Assembly: GCA_016165875.1 (NCBI GenBank) | Contig: JABBOT010000014.1 | Location: 9,843,489-9,907,488 of the forward strand | Reading direction: 5' to 3' | Origin: Acanthopleura granulata | Lineage: Eukaryota; Mollusca; Polyplacophora; Chitonida; Chitonidae | DNA length: 64,000 nucleotides | In this document: positions 1-10,780 of the stretch, one piece after another | How positions within the stretch are numbered: the stretch's first letter is position 1 | Layout: each line of letters begins with the position of its first letter | Notes under the pieces: model-generated | Database searches by the model: none | What the model was told of the DNA's origin: nothing | The model's input: only the letters and a program-made list of their open reading frames with translations | Translations under genes and position numbers: made by a program

Positions 1-485
1 TCATTTATCCGGGACCTGCCTGTTAGCTCATCATTCCGGTCCGATCTGCTTCGGCTTGTTCATTAATCCAGGAAGAACTGTCTCGGCTAGCTCATTGATC
101 CTTGGCATATCTATTTTGGTTAACTCGTTGATCCTGGGCGATCTGTTATGGCTAGCTGTCTGATCCTGGCAGATCCTTCACGTGCAGATCTTTGCAGATC
201 CAGGGCTGATTTCTTACGTTTAGCTCACTCATCCGGGGCCGATCTGATACGGCTAGCTCGATGATCAGGGACCAATTATTTACGGCCAGCTTGCTGGTCA
301 GTGATCGATCTGTCACGGCTAGGGCATTATTCAGAGACTGATCACTTACGGATACAGCTCGTTGTTCAGAGGCCGAGGGGTTACAGCTAACTCAATGGTA
401 CGGGGTGTTCAGTTACATCAAACCTCTACATTGTTCAGAGGCCGATCTTTTACGACTAAACTCAGTGTTCAGCTGTCGACCGACT
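1..485. repeat. Degenerate 33-bp minisatellite, runs off left edge
   Basis: Successive units carry a GGCTAGCTCATTGATCC-like phrase followed by a GGGCCGATCTGTTAC-like phrase. Unit starts can be placed near 85, 118, 150, 218, 251, 284 and 317, giving a spacing of about 33 bases, with a partial duplication of the CAGATC part near 166-205. Units drift steadily and become hard to recognise after about 450. The array was already running at base 1, so its full length is unknown. Open frames across it are by-products of the repeat. Confidence 0.8.
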
Positions 486-3080
486 GTGGCTACATTATCA
501 CTTTACAGCTTTCCGTGTCAGTCATGGTCCTCTCAGTAAGAGGTATAAATATCAGTATGTGGCAACATCATATTGCAATGATAGAACGAAAATAGAAGCA
601 GAACGAGAAGTAATACGGTGTAAGTATATTCTCTAATGTCTTACCACTGGGTAACGATTCAAGAACAGGTCTGCAAGGTAATCATTTTCGTGTAGAGGAT
701 GAAATTATGTGTGTTAGAGTGATACCGTTTAGACATCTTGTGTAACGAAATGCCTCTTTCCATCTTCGCTTCAATCTAATAGCAAAAGAGCCTTCTTTCA
801 ATGATCTTACTTTAACCACAGAAAAGAACCCTCTTCTCGTTAGGTCTTCGGACAGAAATAACGCGCTCTTTAACATTCAGAACTATGTAGATCGTGGACA
901 TTAAACAGATATGATGACATTCTCCAAATGGGCTGGACTACTGAGCGATAAACGTAAATCAAGACGTTCTGCAAATAGCAGGACTCAGAACGGCCATTGC
1001 TCTGTCCAGGAATTATCCCGTTCGTCATACTACCCAAGTATCAAGTATTCCCTAACCTCTAGATGCTAGGAAGAGAATGTCCCTTAGTACAACCCATCTC
1101 TCTCAGAAAGATAAATTTGATTCTCTCCGAATGCATTCATCAATTCCAGAAAACCAATAGAGACCAGTAGTGACCTGAGCGGATATGTCCACAGCTCGGC
1201 ATAAAGATGCATTAGGACGGTCGAGGGGCAACCAAGTGGAAGAGCAAAAATAAATTGATTGATACGAAAATGACTTCGTCTCGCAGTACAAAGGCAGTTA
1301 TTATGTTTATGGCTCCGGATTTTGTCAGAGCACATTTATGCACCTTTTTATTTGTTGCTATTTGAGGATTTTTTAAAATTGTTTTTATATGAGTGTTATT
1401 ATTAGTTCCCCCCACCCCCAGTTTTTACTTTACCTCTAGGAAGTGATAAAGTATCTGGGATGGAAACCAAATTCCTTCCGCTGGAAGAGGTCTGATGTGA
1501 CTGGAATAATACGACACGTAATCTGTCCCTTGGCTTTGCATGTTTAGATGTGTGACACGAAGGGTTAATTGTGCGTTTGAGGTATTATCCTTTCAACACA
1601 AAGTCACATCTCCTCAGTCTTCCTCGGTCAGTTGCCATATGACATGTTCTGTTAGCAAACAGCCATACCGAAGAAACCAGATAACACACGCCCCTAGCCT
1701 AGTGTATCTGTCCTCGAGACTCCTCGTGCGGGCAGAGAAAAAAGAAAAAAAAAAGAGAAAAATAGAAATAAAAAACAACAAAAAAAAACAAAACCATTTT
1801 TCATAAGTGGTTAAAAAAAAGCACTGAAATATCGTAACCTAATTTTACGAAGGCGAGAAACAGGCGCCCACAAAATTTAATAGGCAGTATTTGTTCTTGG
1901 ACTTGCACTGACCGAACCTCCGTACATAACGCGGATTCTGATATGACGTAAACCAAGATTTGAAATGGATTAGCACATTTCATCAAGCCAATGAAGTGAT
2001 CAGTACTTGGTCGTCCACCCACAGCCCCGTGATTGTCGCGAGAGATTGCGTTAATGCCTCAACCCAGGAAAGCACGCCGAAGAGCGGGTACAAAATGTCG
2101 CCAGTTAGCAGTTCTCGTGATAGGCAGAGCAAAAAGCCCGTTGGCAAATGTGAAAAGGAGAGAGCGGAACAAAATAAATCTTTTCTCAGTCATACTTTAT
2201 TACCGTTAAGACTAAGGTCAACTGTGTCTGACGCACTTCGTCTTCGAGGGAGAGCGGTCTTTTCCCCTGCGTCTATCAGATTAAATCTTGTAGCCGACCT
2301 TTTTGTTTTCCTCGCGGCTACTGGTCGAGTTCGAAGTGATGCTGGGGCATGTAATATCTCACGAAGCCGACAGGTCCTCCTCGCGCACCGTGTGAAAGCG
2401 CCCCCTGGCTGAGACCTTCGTGCCAAACTTTGAGATTTATAACTGCTGCCGTCACCCCAGATTGTCTCACGTTCCCGTTTGTGTCCAGATATAGGCCACT
2501 ATAACAGGTAATATTCGTCTATTCATTTTCCTGGTGTAAATATATTGCGGCCCAAAAAAGACCAGCATGTCTTTATTAAAAATCCCCCCACGGGAAACAG
2601 ACTGGCACCCGGAAATACTTCCTCTAGGCTATAGGTCGAACTTTTTATATAGCCGACCTTTTATTAATTTAGAAATGGAACCTCCGAAAGCTCGATATTA
2701 CATAATATTTCAATATTGGAGGGAAAAGTAACTGCAGAACATAAAAAGGACACGTAACATGACGTTGACGTCACATACATGGTGGGACCATTTTTCACTT
2801 CAGATAAAAATTTTATCCCCTTTACTTGAAAAAAGGAGAATAACAAAAGAAGAACTCCAACGAACAATTCTAGTAAGACAGGAAAAGATTTTTAAGACGA
2901 TGACAATTTTTAAACAACACGTCCAGATTCAGACGTATATATCACCGGTATTAAGAGACCTATAATACTGCAATGTAAGTAGAGCTTGACTACTGAGCCA
3001 ATAATTACAGTATCCTGAATTTGTTCACATAATACGGAAATTCAAACCAGTAAAGACTGAAATGCAGTTAAGACATATTA
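486..3080. other. No gene recognised; unique-looking DNA
   Basis: Only short open frames are present, none with a recognisable domain. There is an A-rich low-complexity tract at about 1739-1796. A GC-richer island at about 2200-2420 is open on both strands, but neither translation resembles a known family and no convincing splice sites were seen. A TGACGTCA palindrome lies at 2766-2773. Confidence 0.5.
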
Positions 3081-3084
3081 AAAT

Positions 3085-3225
3085 AATTTGATTAATTTTG
3101 GTCGATGTTTTATCCCTTGCGCAAGAGTATTTCGATTTTACAACAGCATTATGGTGGGGGGAAACCGAACAGAGGTCGCCGGAAACAAACGATTGTCTGC
3201 AAGCTGCTGACAGATCTTCCCATTG
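3085..3225 (-). mobile_element. Old SINE core fragment (AAATAAAT-tail family)
   Basis: The stretch matches, with many changes, the inner part of the common SINE of this window: an ATTTGATT...GTTTTA tail region, a CAAGAGTATTTCGATTTTAC block, then AGCATTATGGTGGGG and AAACCGAACAGAG. The tRNA-like head is missing or unrecognisable. The element reads on the minus strand. Divergence suggests an ancient copy. It lies inside an open frame (3098-3448) that I do not regard as a gene. Confidence 0.65.
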
Positions 3226-3618
3226 CAAGGCCCTTGTTACAATGATAAATGTACACATATGCCTGCCAGTGCGAATCTATGCCAAGGTTTTAACCGTCAT
3301 TTCTGACACTTTTGGCGTAAGCAAGCCATTGCACATATCTACCTGTAACTCGGTTTTGCAAACACTAGACATTACTCTTTCAAACGAAAATCGCCATGTA
3401 TCCGAATTCATACTCCGCAAATACCGTGGTTGTGTATTTGCTCAATAGTTTCCTAATAAAGTGCAGTCAGTTTCGTGCGCTGATAATTTAGACGGCTTTA
3501 GGATAAATGAATTTGTTGACCACGACTTAAAACCTATGTGAAATAAATCCATAAACGTGGCTTCCTATGTCTGTTAATTATGGTATAAATAGTGTTGCAA
3601 GACTTTTAAGACTATACG
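3226..3618. other. Nothing recognised
   Basis: Unique-looking DNA between a SINE fragment and the 36-bp array. No open frame or repeat of note. Confidence 0.4.
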
Positions 3619-4430
3619 GTAAACACTACACCATGCCGCATGTACAGTCGTTACCACATTGTAAACACTACACCGTGCTACAGGCGCCATCACAGTTTAA
3701 ATGTCGTACCATACGGCAGGTATAATCGCACTGTTAACACTACACCGTGCTACAGGTGTCACCACAGTTTAAACACTACACCATGCTGGTGATGTGAACA
3801 ATATTTAAACACCGTAGCTAGCTACAGATGTCACCACACGGTAAACACTACACCGTGGCACATCTACAGTCATCATTACATAGTAAACACTGCTCCGTAC
3901 TACAGGCGTCACCACACTTTAAATGTCGTACTATGCTCCAGGCCTAACCGCACTGCAAACACTACACCATGCTACGGGTGTCAACACAGTCTAAGTACTG
4001 CACCTTGCTAGTGATGTCATTACTATTTAAACGCACTAGCTTGCTACAGATGTCCCCACACGGTAAACACTACGCCGTGCTACAGGCATCACCCAGTTTA
4101 AATGTCGCACCATGCTCTAAGCGTCGCCTGACTGTAAACGCTACACCGCGCTAAGGGCCTTGCTACACTGTAAACATCATGTAGAGCTACAGGTTTCTCC
4201 ACTGTAAACACTGTCCTGCAGGCGTCTCCAAACTTTAAACGGCAGGATGTGCTACGGGCGTCTCCACACTGTGAACGACAGGATGTGCTACAGGTGTCTC
4301 CATACTGTAAACGGCAGGATGTGCTACGGGCGTCTCCACTCTGTGAACGACAGGATGTGCTACAGGCGTCTCCATACTGTAAAAGACAGGGTGTACTGCA
4401 GATCACGCACACTATAAACACCATGCAATG
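3619..4430. repeat. 36-bp minisatellite with 222-bp higher-order repeat
   Basis: Monomers of 36 bases begin GTAAACACTACACC or TTAAATGTCG and end near CACCACAGT. From 3619 to 4062 they form two consecutive six-monomer blocks of 222 bases (3619-3840 and 3841-4062). In each block the first monomer is 42 bases long and the other five are 36, and monomer n of block one resembles monomer n of block two more than its neighbours. From 4063 the order loosens (units of 31-37 bases). At 4235-4378 a separate dimeric 72-base pattern appears, alternating CGGCAGGATGTGCTACGGG and CGACAGGATGTGCTACAGG. This is nested higher-order amplification, as in satellite DNA but on a minisatellite scale. Confidence 0.9.
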
Positions 4431-4822
4431 TTGCACGTAGCTCTCCGTCGGCTTTTTGACCAAAATGTCAAACCAGATCAGCTTGAGTCGGTATATTAAT
4501 TATGAAATGCATACAAAAGGGATAATAATTACCTACTGAATAATTTAGTCCTGTGGTTTTAAATGAGGGATCGAGGATGAATGCAAGACTGGCATTTGTC
4601 GGTTTCATCTCATTGATATAAAACTGTGATGTGAAAGAGTAGACAAATGGAATGACGCGGTCTGATCTCTGGTGCATGGATGTTACTTCGTTGTCAAATG
4701 TCACATTCCGGCAAATCTGTCAGTCAACCATCTCCTGGAAAACTGTACCCTGGATATGGCTTAATTAATATGGAGTCGGGAAGTATGAAATGCACAAGAA
4801 ACATAGATTTGCTCTCATCAGC
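4431..4822. other. Nothing recognised
   Basis: Short unique-looking interval between the minisatellite and the first well-defined SINE. Only short open frames without recognisable features. Confidence 0.4.
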
Positions 4823-4834
4823 ACTATGTGCTAT

Positions 4835-4988
4835 ATTTATTTATTTATTTGATTGGTGTTTTACGCCGCTCTCAAGAATATTTCACTTAAACGAAGGCAG
4901 CTGGCATTATGGTGAAACCTGGGGAAATCCCAGGACTGCTGGTGGACCTTCCCACGTATGACGTGCTAATCCCTCAGCCACTGAAGCC
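4835..4988 (-). mobile_element. SINE with internal deletion, flanked by target-site duplication
   Basis: Reads on the minus strand: the TTTATTTATTTATTTGATTG tail complement comes first, then the conserved core, then an abrupt join to CTAATCCCTCAGCCACTGAAG, which is the complement of the 5' end of the tRNA-like head. The B box half of the head and part of the core are missing, so the copy is about 100 bases shorter than full-length relatives. Flanks CTATGTGCTATA (4823-4834) and CTATGTGTTATA (4989-5000) differ at one base and are a credible 12-base target-site duplication, so the insertion was by retrotransposition. Confidence 0.88.
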
Positions 4989-5088
4989 CTATGTGTTATA
5001 GGTATATATCGTGATTAATATCTCGTGATAACTAAGCGCAGCGGAACATCTGATTAGATGCAAACAGTGCGTCAAAGGAAAACGTATT

Positions 5089-5345
5089 CTTTTATTTATT
5101 TGTTTATGTATTTATCTTTTATTTATTTATGTGTTTACTTATTTGTTTGGCTTTTAACACTCTGTTCTAGAATGTTTCACTTGTAGGACCGCGTTCAGCT
5201 TTGTGGCTGTAGGACAGCGGAATCTCCAAAGTAAACAGACCACGTTCGCCGGATCTGACAAACCTCTTGGATTAAACCCTCAACTGAAACAGCGAGAGCT
5301 GGATTCGAACTCTCAACCTATCAATGTCAAGAACCTTTCTTCTGC
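5089..5345 (-). mobile_element. Divergent SINE with TTTA-rich tail
   Basis: A long irregular TTTATTTATTTGTTTATG tract is followed by a diverged core (GGCTTTTAACACTCTGTTCTAGAATGTTTCACTTG on this strand, broken here only for description) and then GAGCTGGATTCGAACTCTCA, the complement of a pol III B box. The order of parts matches the common SINE, but the middle is different, so this may be a subfamily or an old copy. Ends are approximate. A sizeable open frame across it (5203-5472) is not a gene. Confidence 0.65.
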
Positions 5346-5570
5346 TCTCTTGGACAACGTATGGACGGTCTTGTTACCGTCTTGTCTATATGCGCAGAAC
5401 AAGATATCGTTCCTTCCCTCCAAAGTACTACACAATACGCACCCTCCCTTCATATTTTCGTTCTTTCCTTAATCAGTTCGTCGTCTGCTGTACTTTGAAT
5501 CACTTCATCTAATAAATTAACCTTGTTATCTTTGGTTTCTGCTGACTCACTTCACAGATTGATTGATTGA

Positions 5571-5827
5571 TTTATTTATTTATTTGATTGGTGTTTTACT
5601 CAGTACTCAAGAATATTTCACTTATTCGACGCCGGCCAAAATTATGGGTGGAGGAAACCGGACAGAAACCGGGGGGAACCCGCGTTCATCCGCTGGTTGT
5701 TGGCAGACCTTCCTACGTACGGCCAGAGAGGAAGCCAGCATGAGCTGGGCTTGAGCTCACAGTGACTGAATTGGTGAGAGGCTCGGGATCATAACGCCTC
5801 GCTTATCCCCCTGGGCCACGGAAGCCT
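5571..5827 (-). mobile_element. Near full-length tRNA-derived SINE
   Basis: On the minus strand it starts with a tRNA-like head: an A-box-like TGGCCCAGGGGGATAAGCG, then a B-box-like GAGCTCAAGCCC, then the conserved core (CCGGCGTCGAATAAGTGAA) and a CAAATAAATAAATAAA tail. Full-length relatives in this window are about 250-280 bases, and this one fits. The family resembles molluscan V-SINE-type elements such as RUDI, but that name is recalled, not checked. Such elements are transcribed by RNA polymerase III and copied by a partner LINE, which is not present here. Confidence 0.88.
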
Positions 5828-5940
5828 CCTTCTGAGTTCCCTCAGCATCACCAATTACTCATATTAATCAAGTTAAAGATAAAACGCTCGTAGTTGTTTT
5901 GCTTAAGTTTCTGTCGTTACACCGTGTCTTATACGGTCTG

Positions 5941-6192
5941 TTTTATTTGCTTTGTTTCATTTCTGTACGGTGTTTTAGCTGTACTCAAGAATATTTCGCT
6001 TATACGGCTACGACGGCGGCCAGCATTATAGTGAGAAGAAAGTGGCCAATACCCAATTGCTTTTTGCTGGCGAACCTTCCCACGTATGACTGGAGATGAT
6101 GCCAACATGAGCTGGACTTGAACTCACAGTGACCGCATTGGTGAGAGGCACCAGAGTCATTACGCGGCTCTGGCGAGGTAACCGCCCGGCTG
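5941..6192 (-). mobile_element. SINE, older copy of the same family
   Basis: The core block (TACTCAAGAATATTTCGCTT, GGCGGCCAGCATTATAGTG) and the head complement (GAGCTGGACTTGAACTCACA, then GTGACCGCATTGGTGAGAGG) are clear. The tail has decayed to TTTGCTTTGTTTCATTT and the 5' end of the tRNA-like head is poorly conserved. It is the fourth member of a same-strand cluster within about 1.4 kb. Confidence 0.85.
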
Positions 6193-6637
6193 CAGACTAC
6201 CAGTATTTGCCTTAAAGCAATGATGTTTGCAATCCCTTGGCCATAGCATACTGTTGACCGTTTACCCCAGACTGTGTTGCAAGCAACCATTGCTGTTGAG
6301 TTCTTACTTCGTTGTAGCCCTGTAGCCCATGTTTTGCTTTCCTTTCACAGAGTATCATTCTCTTGGAGAACCATGATACCCCGTGTTTATACCAAATCAT
6401 AATGCCAACACCGGTAATATGAAAAGACTTCTGTCATTACGGATAGAAACACCAGGGCAGCGGCAACAAGGTGATAGGGACGCGACAGACTCACTCTGGA
6501 TTCCAGCTTTGGCATGACGCTCCTTTTCCTACCAATGTTGCTCCTCTTGATGATCATTTCTTTCATGTCAGACAACGGTATCACCCAGTCTCATGATTGC
6601 TTCAATCGCTGTGATATGGCAGAAGAGATTTTTTTTT
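6193..6637. other. Nothing recognised
   Basis: Unique-looking DNA between SINE copies. Short open frames on the minus strand show no known domain. Confidence 0.4.
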
Positions 6638-6935
6638 ATGTATAAATTATTTCATTTGTGGTTAACACCACAGTCAACAGGTTTTAAATCATATGATGGC
6701 CGTCAGTTTTATTGATGGAGAAAACTGCGGATTTCGGGCATGGTATTGAGTAACTTTCCGACAAGTGACTTACAGGTATGTGTACACCATATTGATGGAA
6801 GACAAGTGATCATCAGCGAAAACGGCGATTTGGCGACGCCCGACGAGCTGTGACACTCATACCTTGGGTTTGCGGCCTTGTCTAGCGATTAAAAGACAGG
6901 CGCTTCTAACCACTAGACCATGAACGCTCCGTGGA
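6638..6935 (-). mobile_element. Second SINE family with tRNA-like head, minus strand
   Basis: Read on the minus strand, the segment begins with ATGGTCTAGTGGTTAGAAGC, a good pol III A box in a tRNA-like context, followed downstream by a GCCGCAAACCC-type decayed B box. The far end on the plus strand carries GGTTAACACCACAGTCAACA and ATATGATGGCCGTCAGTTTTA, phrases I associate with widespread molluscan SINEs. It is unrelated in its body to the AAATAAAT-tail family but shares a head type with the copy at 45550-45915. Boundaries are approximate and no target-site duplication was identified. Confidence 0.7.
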
Positions 6936-9582
6936 ACAGAAGAATCAAGATGGCCCACTCAGTCACAGTATACGAAAATGGATAAATCACAGCTTCACCT
7001 GTCCCCTTATTTATAACAAGTATAGTGGGGGAACATACGGAAAAAAACTCCTAATTTAAAATCTTTGGTATTGGGCCCTGAATTTCGATTTATTTAAGTT
7101 TAATGCTCTCCTCTCCATGTGCGCCTTTTTGTTTTGCTCTATGACCGTCAACCAATGCTGTGCACTATTTGTTGACACCAAATATCTGAGCCTATTAGAT
7201 AGGAGTCAAATATAAAAGTGGCCGGTTTGATTTTTTTTTTTTGCGACAAAGGGTTTAGCTGTTGAATGCATGTGTCTTGCTTTATGCTATAATGCACAGT
7301 TAACATCTATCCATCTCTTCTTAGGCAGATTACATGTAATTCACTTGGTGTATCTATAAATTTTGCAATTGTATGTCCAAAACCTCCTCCCCCACCTTCG
7401 ATTCCCTCTCCCCACAACCCACCCGTCGTAATTCCGTTTCCATGAGCGTTTTTTTTTGGGGGGGGGCTTTGTCTATAACGCGATCATCATAAGACTAGCA
7501 AGGGCCATCCATCAATTTTCCCCTTTCCACACTATCCTATACTTCATCCTTGCGGTTTACCTTTCACGCCATCAGCTGACACTGGATATACCGTCTCACT
7601 ATCACCCCTAATAAAAGCCGAGATCAGCTCGGAAGAAGAATCAATGCGCAGAAATAATGATGGCTGTCATCCTCATCTCTACGTTACGCGTTAGTGCCCG
7701 AGGACTCGTTCAGCAATATTGGATGCTATGGGCGATGATGTAAAAATAGACAACCACTTAAAATACACCGACATTTCCTTTCGTGGCCCACTTCCTTATT
7801 TTGCCTTACTATATCCCAGTTCGGCGTCTATTGCTTTAAGACGCATTGCCTGATTAAATCATTGTTGAATCTTTCCTCTTTTTTTTGTTTCTACATAGAT
7901 GGTTATTTCTAGGTCCGTACACATTCCCTTAGACTTTGTCGATTACGTGTAGGATGCAAATGCACAAATTACAGTAGGGATACGCGAGAGACTGAGGCAA
8001 AGCCTTTTTTTTTATTACCGATGAAGCATAGTCCTCTCCTGCATTTTGCCTTACTGCACATTCCTTTACTGATTCTTATCGATATTAATGGAAATGATTT
8101 GTGATTTGTACAAGATGACGAAACTTCTACATTTGCCTATACCTTACCTTGACGTGTTGTGTGTAGTAATTCTAAATTATGCTATGTGCAATATAGATAA
8201 GAAATTCTTTATTTTGTACTGCACATCTGCATCATCGAATCTAAATAGTTATGTTTCTCATCAGCATCTGGACATGAATTGATGGATTTTCTATTTATGC
8301 ATACATTCACTATTGTCCTCAAACGGTGATTATAGTTATAAAGGTCGCCTCAAATACCCTAGCTCAAATGCTTTGATTCGCTTAAAACGCTATTTTAAAA
8401 ATATCTGCGTGTTAAACGCACCTTACAAAATATGATTGTCAACATCTTAAAACCATACACCATGTAATGACTGCTTGTAAGTCAGAGCATAATGCAAGAT
8501 TGCAACATTCTAGATTTTATACAGTTATATTTGTTACATTTCAACAGTTTCTAAGCATTGGTAAAGTTCGTTCAATTTGTAACATTTTAGAAAGTTTCAA
8601 AATAACGTTACAAATGCTTACTCCCCTTTAATATTATTAAATTTATCCACAATTTTTTTGCTAATCGAACATTTACAGCAAAATTGTCTGCAATAAACAT
8701 TTAATAAAAGATGCTAGAAAGGTGGCATAATATATTGCTTTTCATGACAATTACGATAGAAATATTTTTCAAGGCAGAACGGTTTAGGGATTAAATCTAT
8801 AGCTGTAGCTTTCTGACAACAGAATTACTCATGCATACTTGTGCCTCAAATATTGAAAAAAAGACAACAAAACAATATCGTTCTTTTACGGAGAAAGGGT
8901 GCAAGATTTCAGAATTTCATGTTCAGTATTCTACGCTGGTGCGAAAACCACCTATAGTCTAATGCATTGTCAACGTGGATATTTCTATTTCTGATCTCTG
9001 ATACGTTAATGCCCATGCAAATGGGATTTCTTTTTATTTATTTAATAATGTCATGAAGCCAACATGAAGAAAATAACTTTACTGTGTCATCTATCATTTT
9101 TTGACTGTCAAGAGAAGGCTAGAGAGCTGGAGGAAAAATCATTATAAATAGCTCTCGTCCGCCATGGGAATACATTATGCTACGACCTGCGTCAAACCAT
9201 GAAATAACAACTAATTCAGAGTACAGCATTTGTCAAAACATTCTTAATCAGATTGCTACAGGACAATGTGCTGAGGAAATGAAGGCAATAAATTATTGAA
9301 CTGGACAGAAATGTCTTATTTCAAATCCGTGGCGCTCACGTTAAAAGAAAAGAACACATTTTAACAAACTATACCTTATAAGAAAGAGCTTTACTTATGG
9401 TTAAAAAAAAATCTCAATTTTCTGGCGGAAGTGCTTGTTATATGAGTATTTAATAGTTAAACATCCAAGACTGAGAGGCATTTTTATGCCGCCATTTTAA
9501 CAGATTGCTAACGTCAACGTGCTTAGCTTCGCAAAGTAGCTCTTCTGTCTTTGAAGGTAAAAAAAATCATGTAGATAACGTA
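6936..9582. other. AT-rich DNA, no gene recognised
   Basis: Contains homopolymer runs (for example T followed by G near 7448-7466, and T runs near 7230 and 8006), and otherwise unique-looking AT-rich sequence. No open frame above about 65 codons, no repeat clearly shared with the rest of the window, and no tRNA or rRNA seen. Confidence 0.5.
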
Positions 9583-9723
9583 ATGGAGGGCTTCAGTGGG
9601 GGCCCCAGTTCTAGTTCTGATGATAGTGAATGTAACTTAGGATTACAAGGCTACCATTTTGAATCGCAGAGGAGTGAGGCTGAGATCAGTACTTCGACCT
9701 ACCACGCATCAAGCTCAAGTTAG
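9583..9723 (+). other. Serine-rich coding-like remnant, possible P2X7-like N-terminus
   Basis: An ATG-initiated frame of 46 codons, open further upstream to about 9505 without another ATG. It encodes a run GPSSSSDDSE followed by GLQGYHFES. Many invertebrate proteins with the P2X7-type zinc-binding ballast region start with an acidic, serine-rich stretch and a motif of the form GLxPYxFEP. The resemblance is to that pattern only. The downstream 200 bases show no cysteine-rich domain in any frame, so if related this is a broken or retro-transposed fragment. Chance is a serious alternative. Confidence 0.2.
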
Positions 9724-10369
9724 TGGGAGCTGGGATTTCTGGCTTTGACAGGGGCAATCTGTGAAAGGACAGCTTCAGCTCTCTGCCTTCAGAGCTTCGC
9801 AATTCAGGCACTTTTTGCAACGTACAGCATGTAGGCATGATGTGGCCCTCTAGTACATCTCAAACTCTTCCTTTTTAGAGTTGGATTTAACAGAACTTAA
9901 AATCCACGATTATCACGATGTACGAACATATTTAGCTGAGACTGGAAATGCACGTTAATTAAATAGTAAGAGTAAAACCTTAAGCACAGTGACGTCACAA
10001 TGAATATTCAAGAGGAGAAAAGGTGGATTTTAATTGGACAACCCTAAAGCATTCTGTGTGCCTCGAATAGGTGGATTCTGTAAAAAATGACGATGTTTAA
10101 AACAGTATGTCTCTTTTACGAAACCTTTAAAAAATGTAAAAAAAGTATTCCTCACAGTTTGTATAGCTCTTTCATTTAAAGTGTAGGTTGTATAAATGTG
10201 TTCTTTTCCTTTAAATACTGATGAGAGATACGAGCCCTGTATCGTAATATAGTTTTGTCTTACTGGAAAATAGCATGGGGCAACTCTGGCCGAGAGAAAG
10301 GGTCAAAGAGAATCACGGCCAGAATGCCAAAGGAAATATTTATTAGGCCCACAGCTATTACTTCCTTAA
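9724..10369. other. Nothing recognised
   Basis: Unique-looking AT-rich DNA with a TGACGTCA palindrome at 9990-9997. No supported gene. Confidence 0.45.
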
Positions 10370-10490
10370 CCTGATCGTTGGTTTCCACCGTTCTCTGCCC
10401 GGTTTATTTCCATCATAATTCTGGCCGCCCTCGTATAAGTGAAATATTCTTGAGAGCGGCGTAAAACACCAATAAAATAAATAAATAAAT
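10370..10490 (+). mobile_element. 5'-truncated SINE, plus strand
   Basis: Carries the 3' half of the common SINE in sense orientation: TTCTCTGCCCGG, ATTCTGGCCGCC, CTCGTATAAGTGAAATATTC, GGCGTAAAACACCAATAAAA and an AAATAAATAAAT tail. The tRNA-like head is absent. The sequence just after the tail is shared with the sequence just after another plus-strand copy at 60305-60400, so this copy is part of a larger duplicated segment. Confidence 0.88.
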
Positions 10491-10780
10491 ATTACTTCCT
10501 CAAACGTCCTTACCTCCGACACTCTTCCTTTCTTCAACCATAAACCTGTCCACCACCTTTTGTTGAGTTCAAGGACAGATACACTATTAACCACAGACAA
10601 TATATACCAAGATGTGGTCCCAACTAACCACCATAAATATATTTTCAAATACTCTCTTCTCCTGAAAGAAAAAATCCCCCCCCCCCAAAACAATAAATAA
10701 AGATTATATCAGCAAATACATTTTACACACTTTTAACTGTTTTTGGTATCGTTTTCTTCGCCTTTAAAACTGCACCGTCT
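10491..10780 (+). repeat. Segment shared with 60401-60700
   Basis: Directly after the SINE tail, this stretch aligns by eye with 60401-60700: shared blocks include CCCAACTAACC.CCAT, ATATTTTCAAATACTCT, TTCTCCTGAAAGA and TTTTGG.ATC.TTT. The match begins weakly and strengthens from about 10585. Because both copies sit at the same place relative to a plus-strand SINE, either a SINE-containing block was duplicated, or the SINE is embedded in a larger repeat. A C-run lies at about 10677-10686. Confidence 0.75.

Noticed and set aside
2190..2426. GC-richer island open on both strands as an exon
   Set aside because: No domain, no convincing splice sites, and simultaneous openness on both strands is explained by low stop-codon density in GC-rich DNA.
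3619..4430. Possible CRISPR array because of regular 36-base units
   Set aside because: There are no unrelated spacers; the units are contiguous diverging monomers, and the context is eukaryotic.
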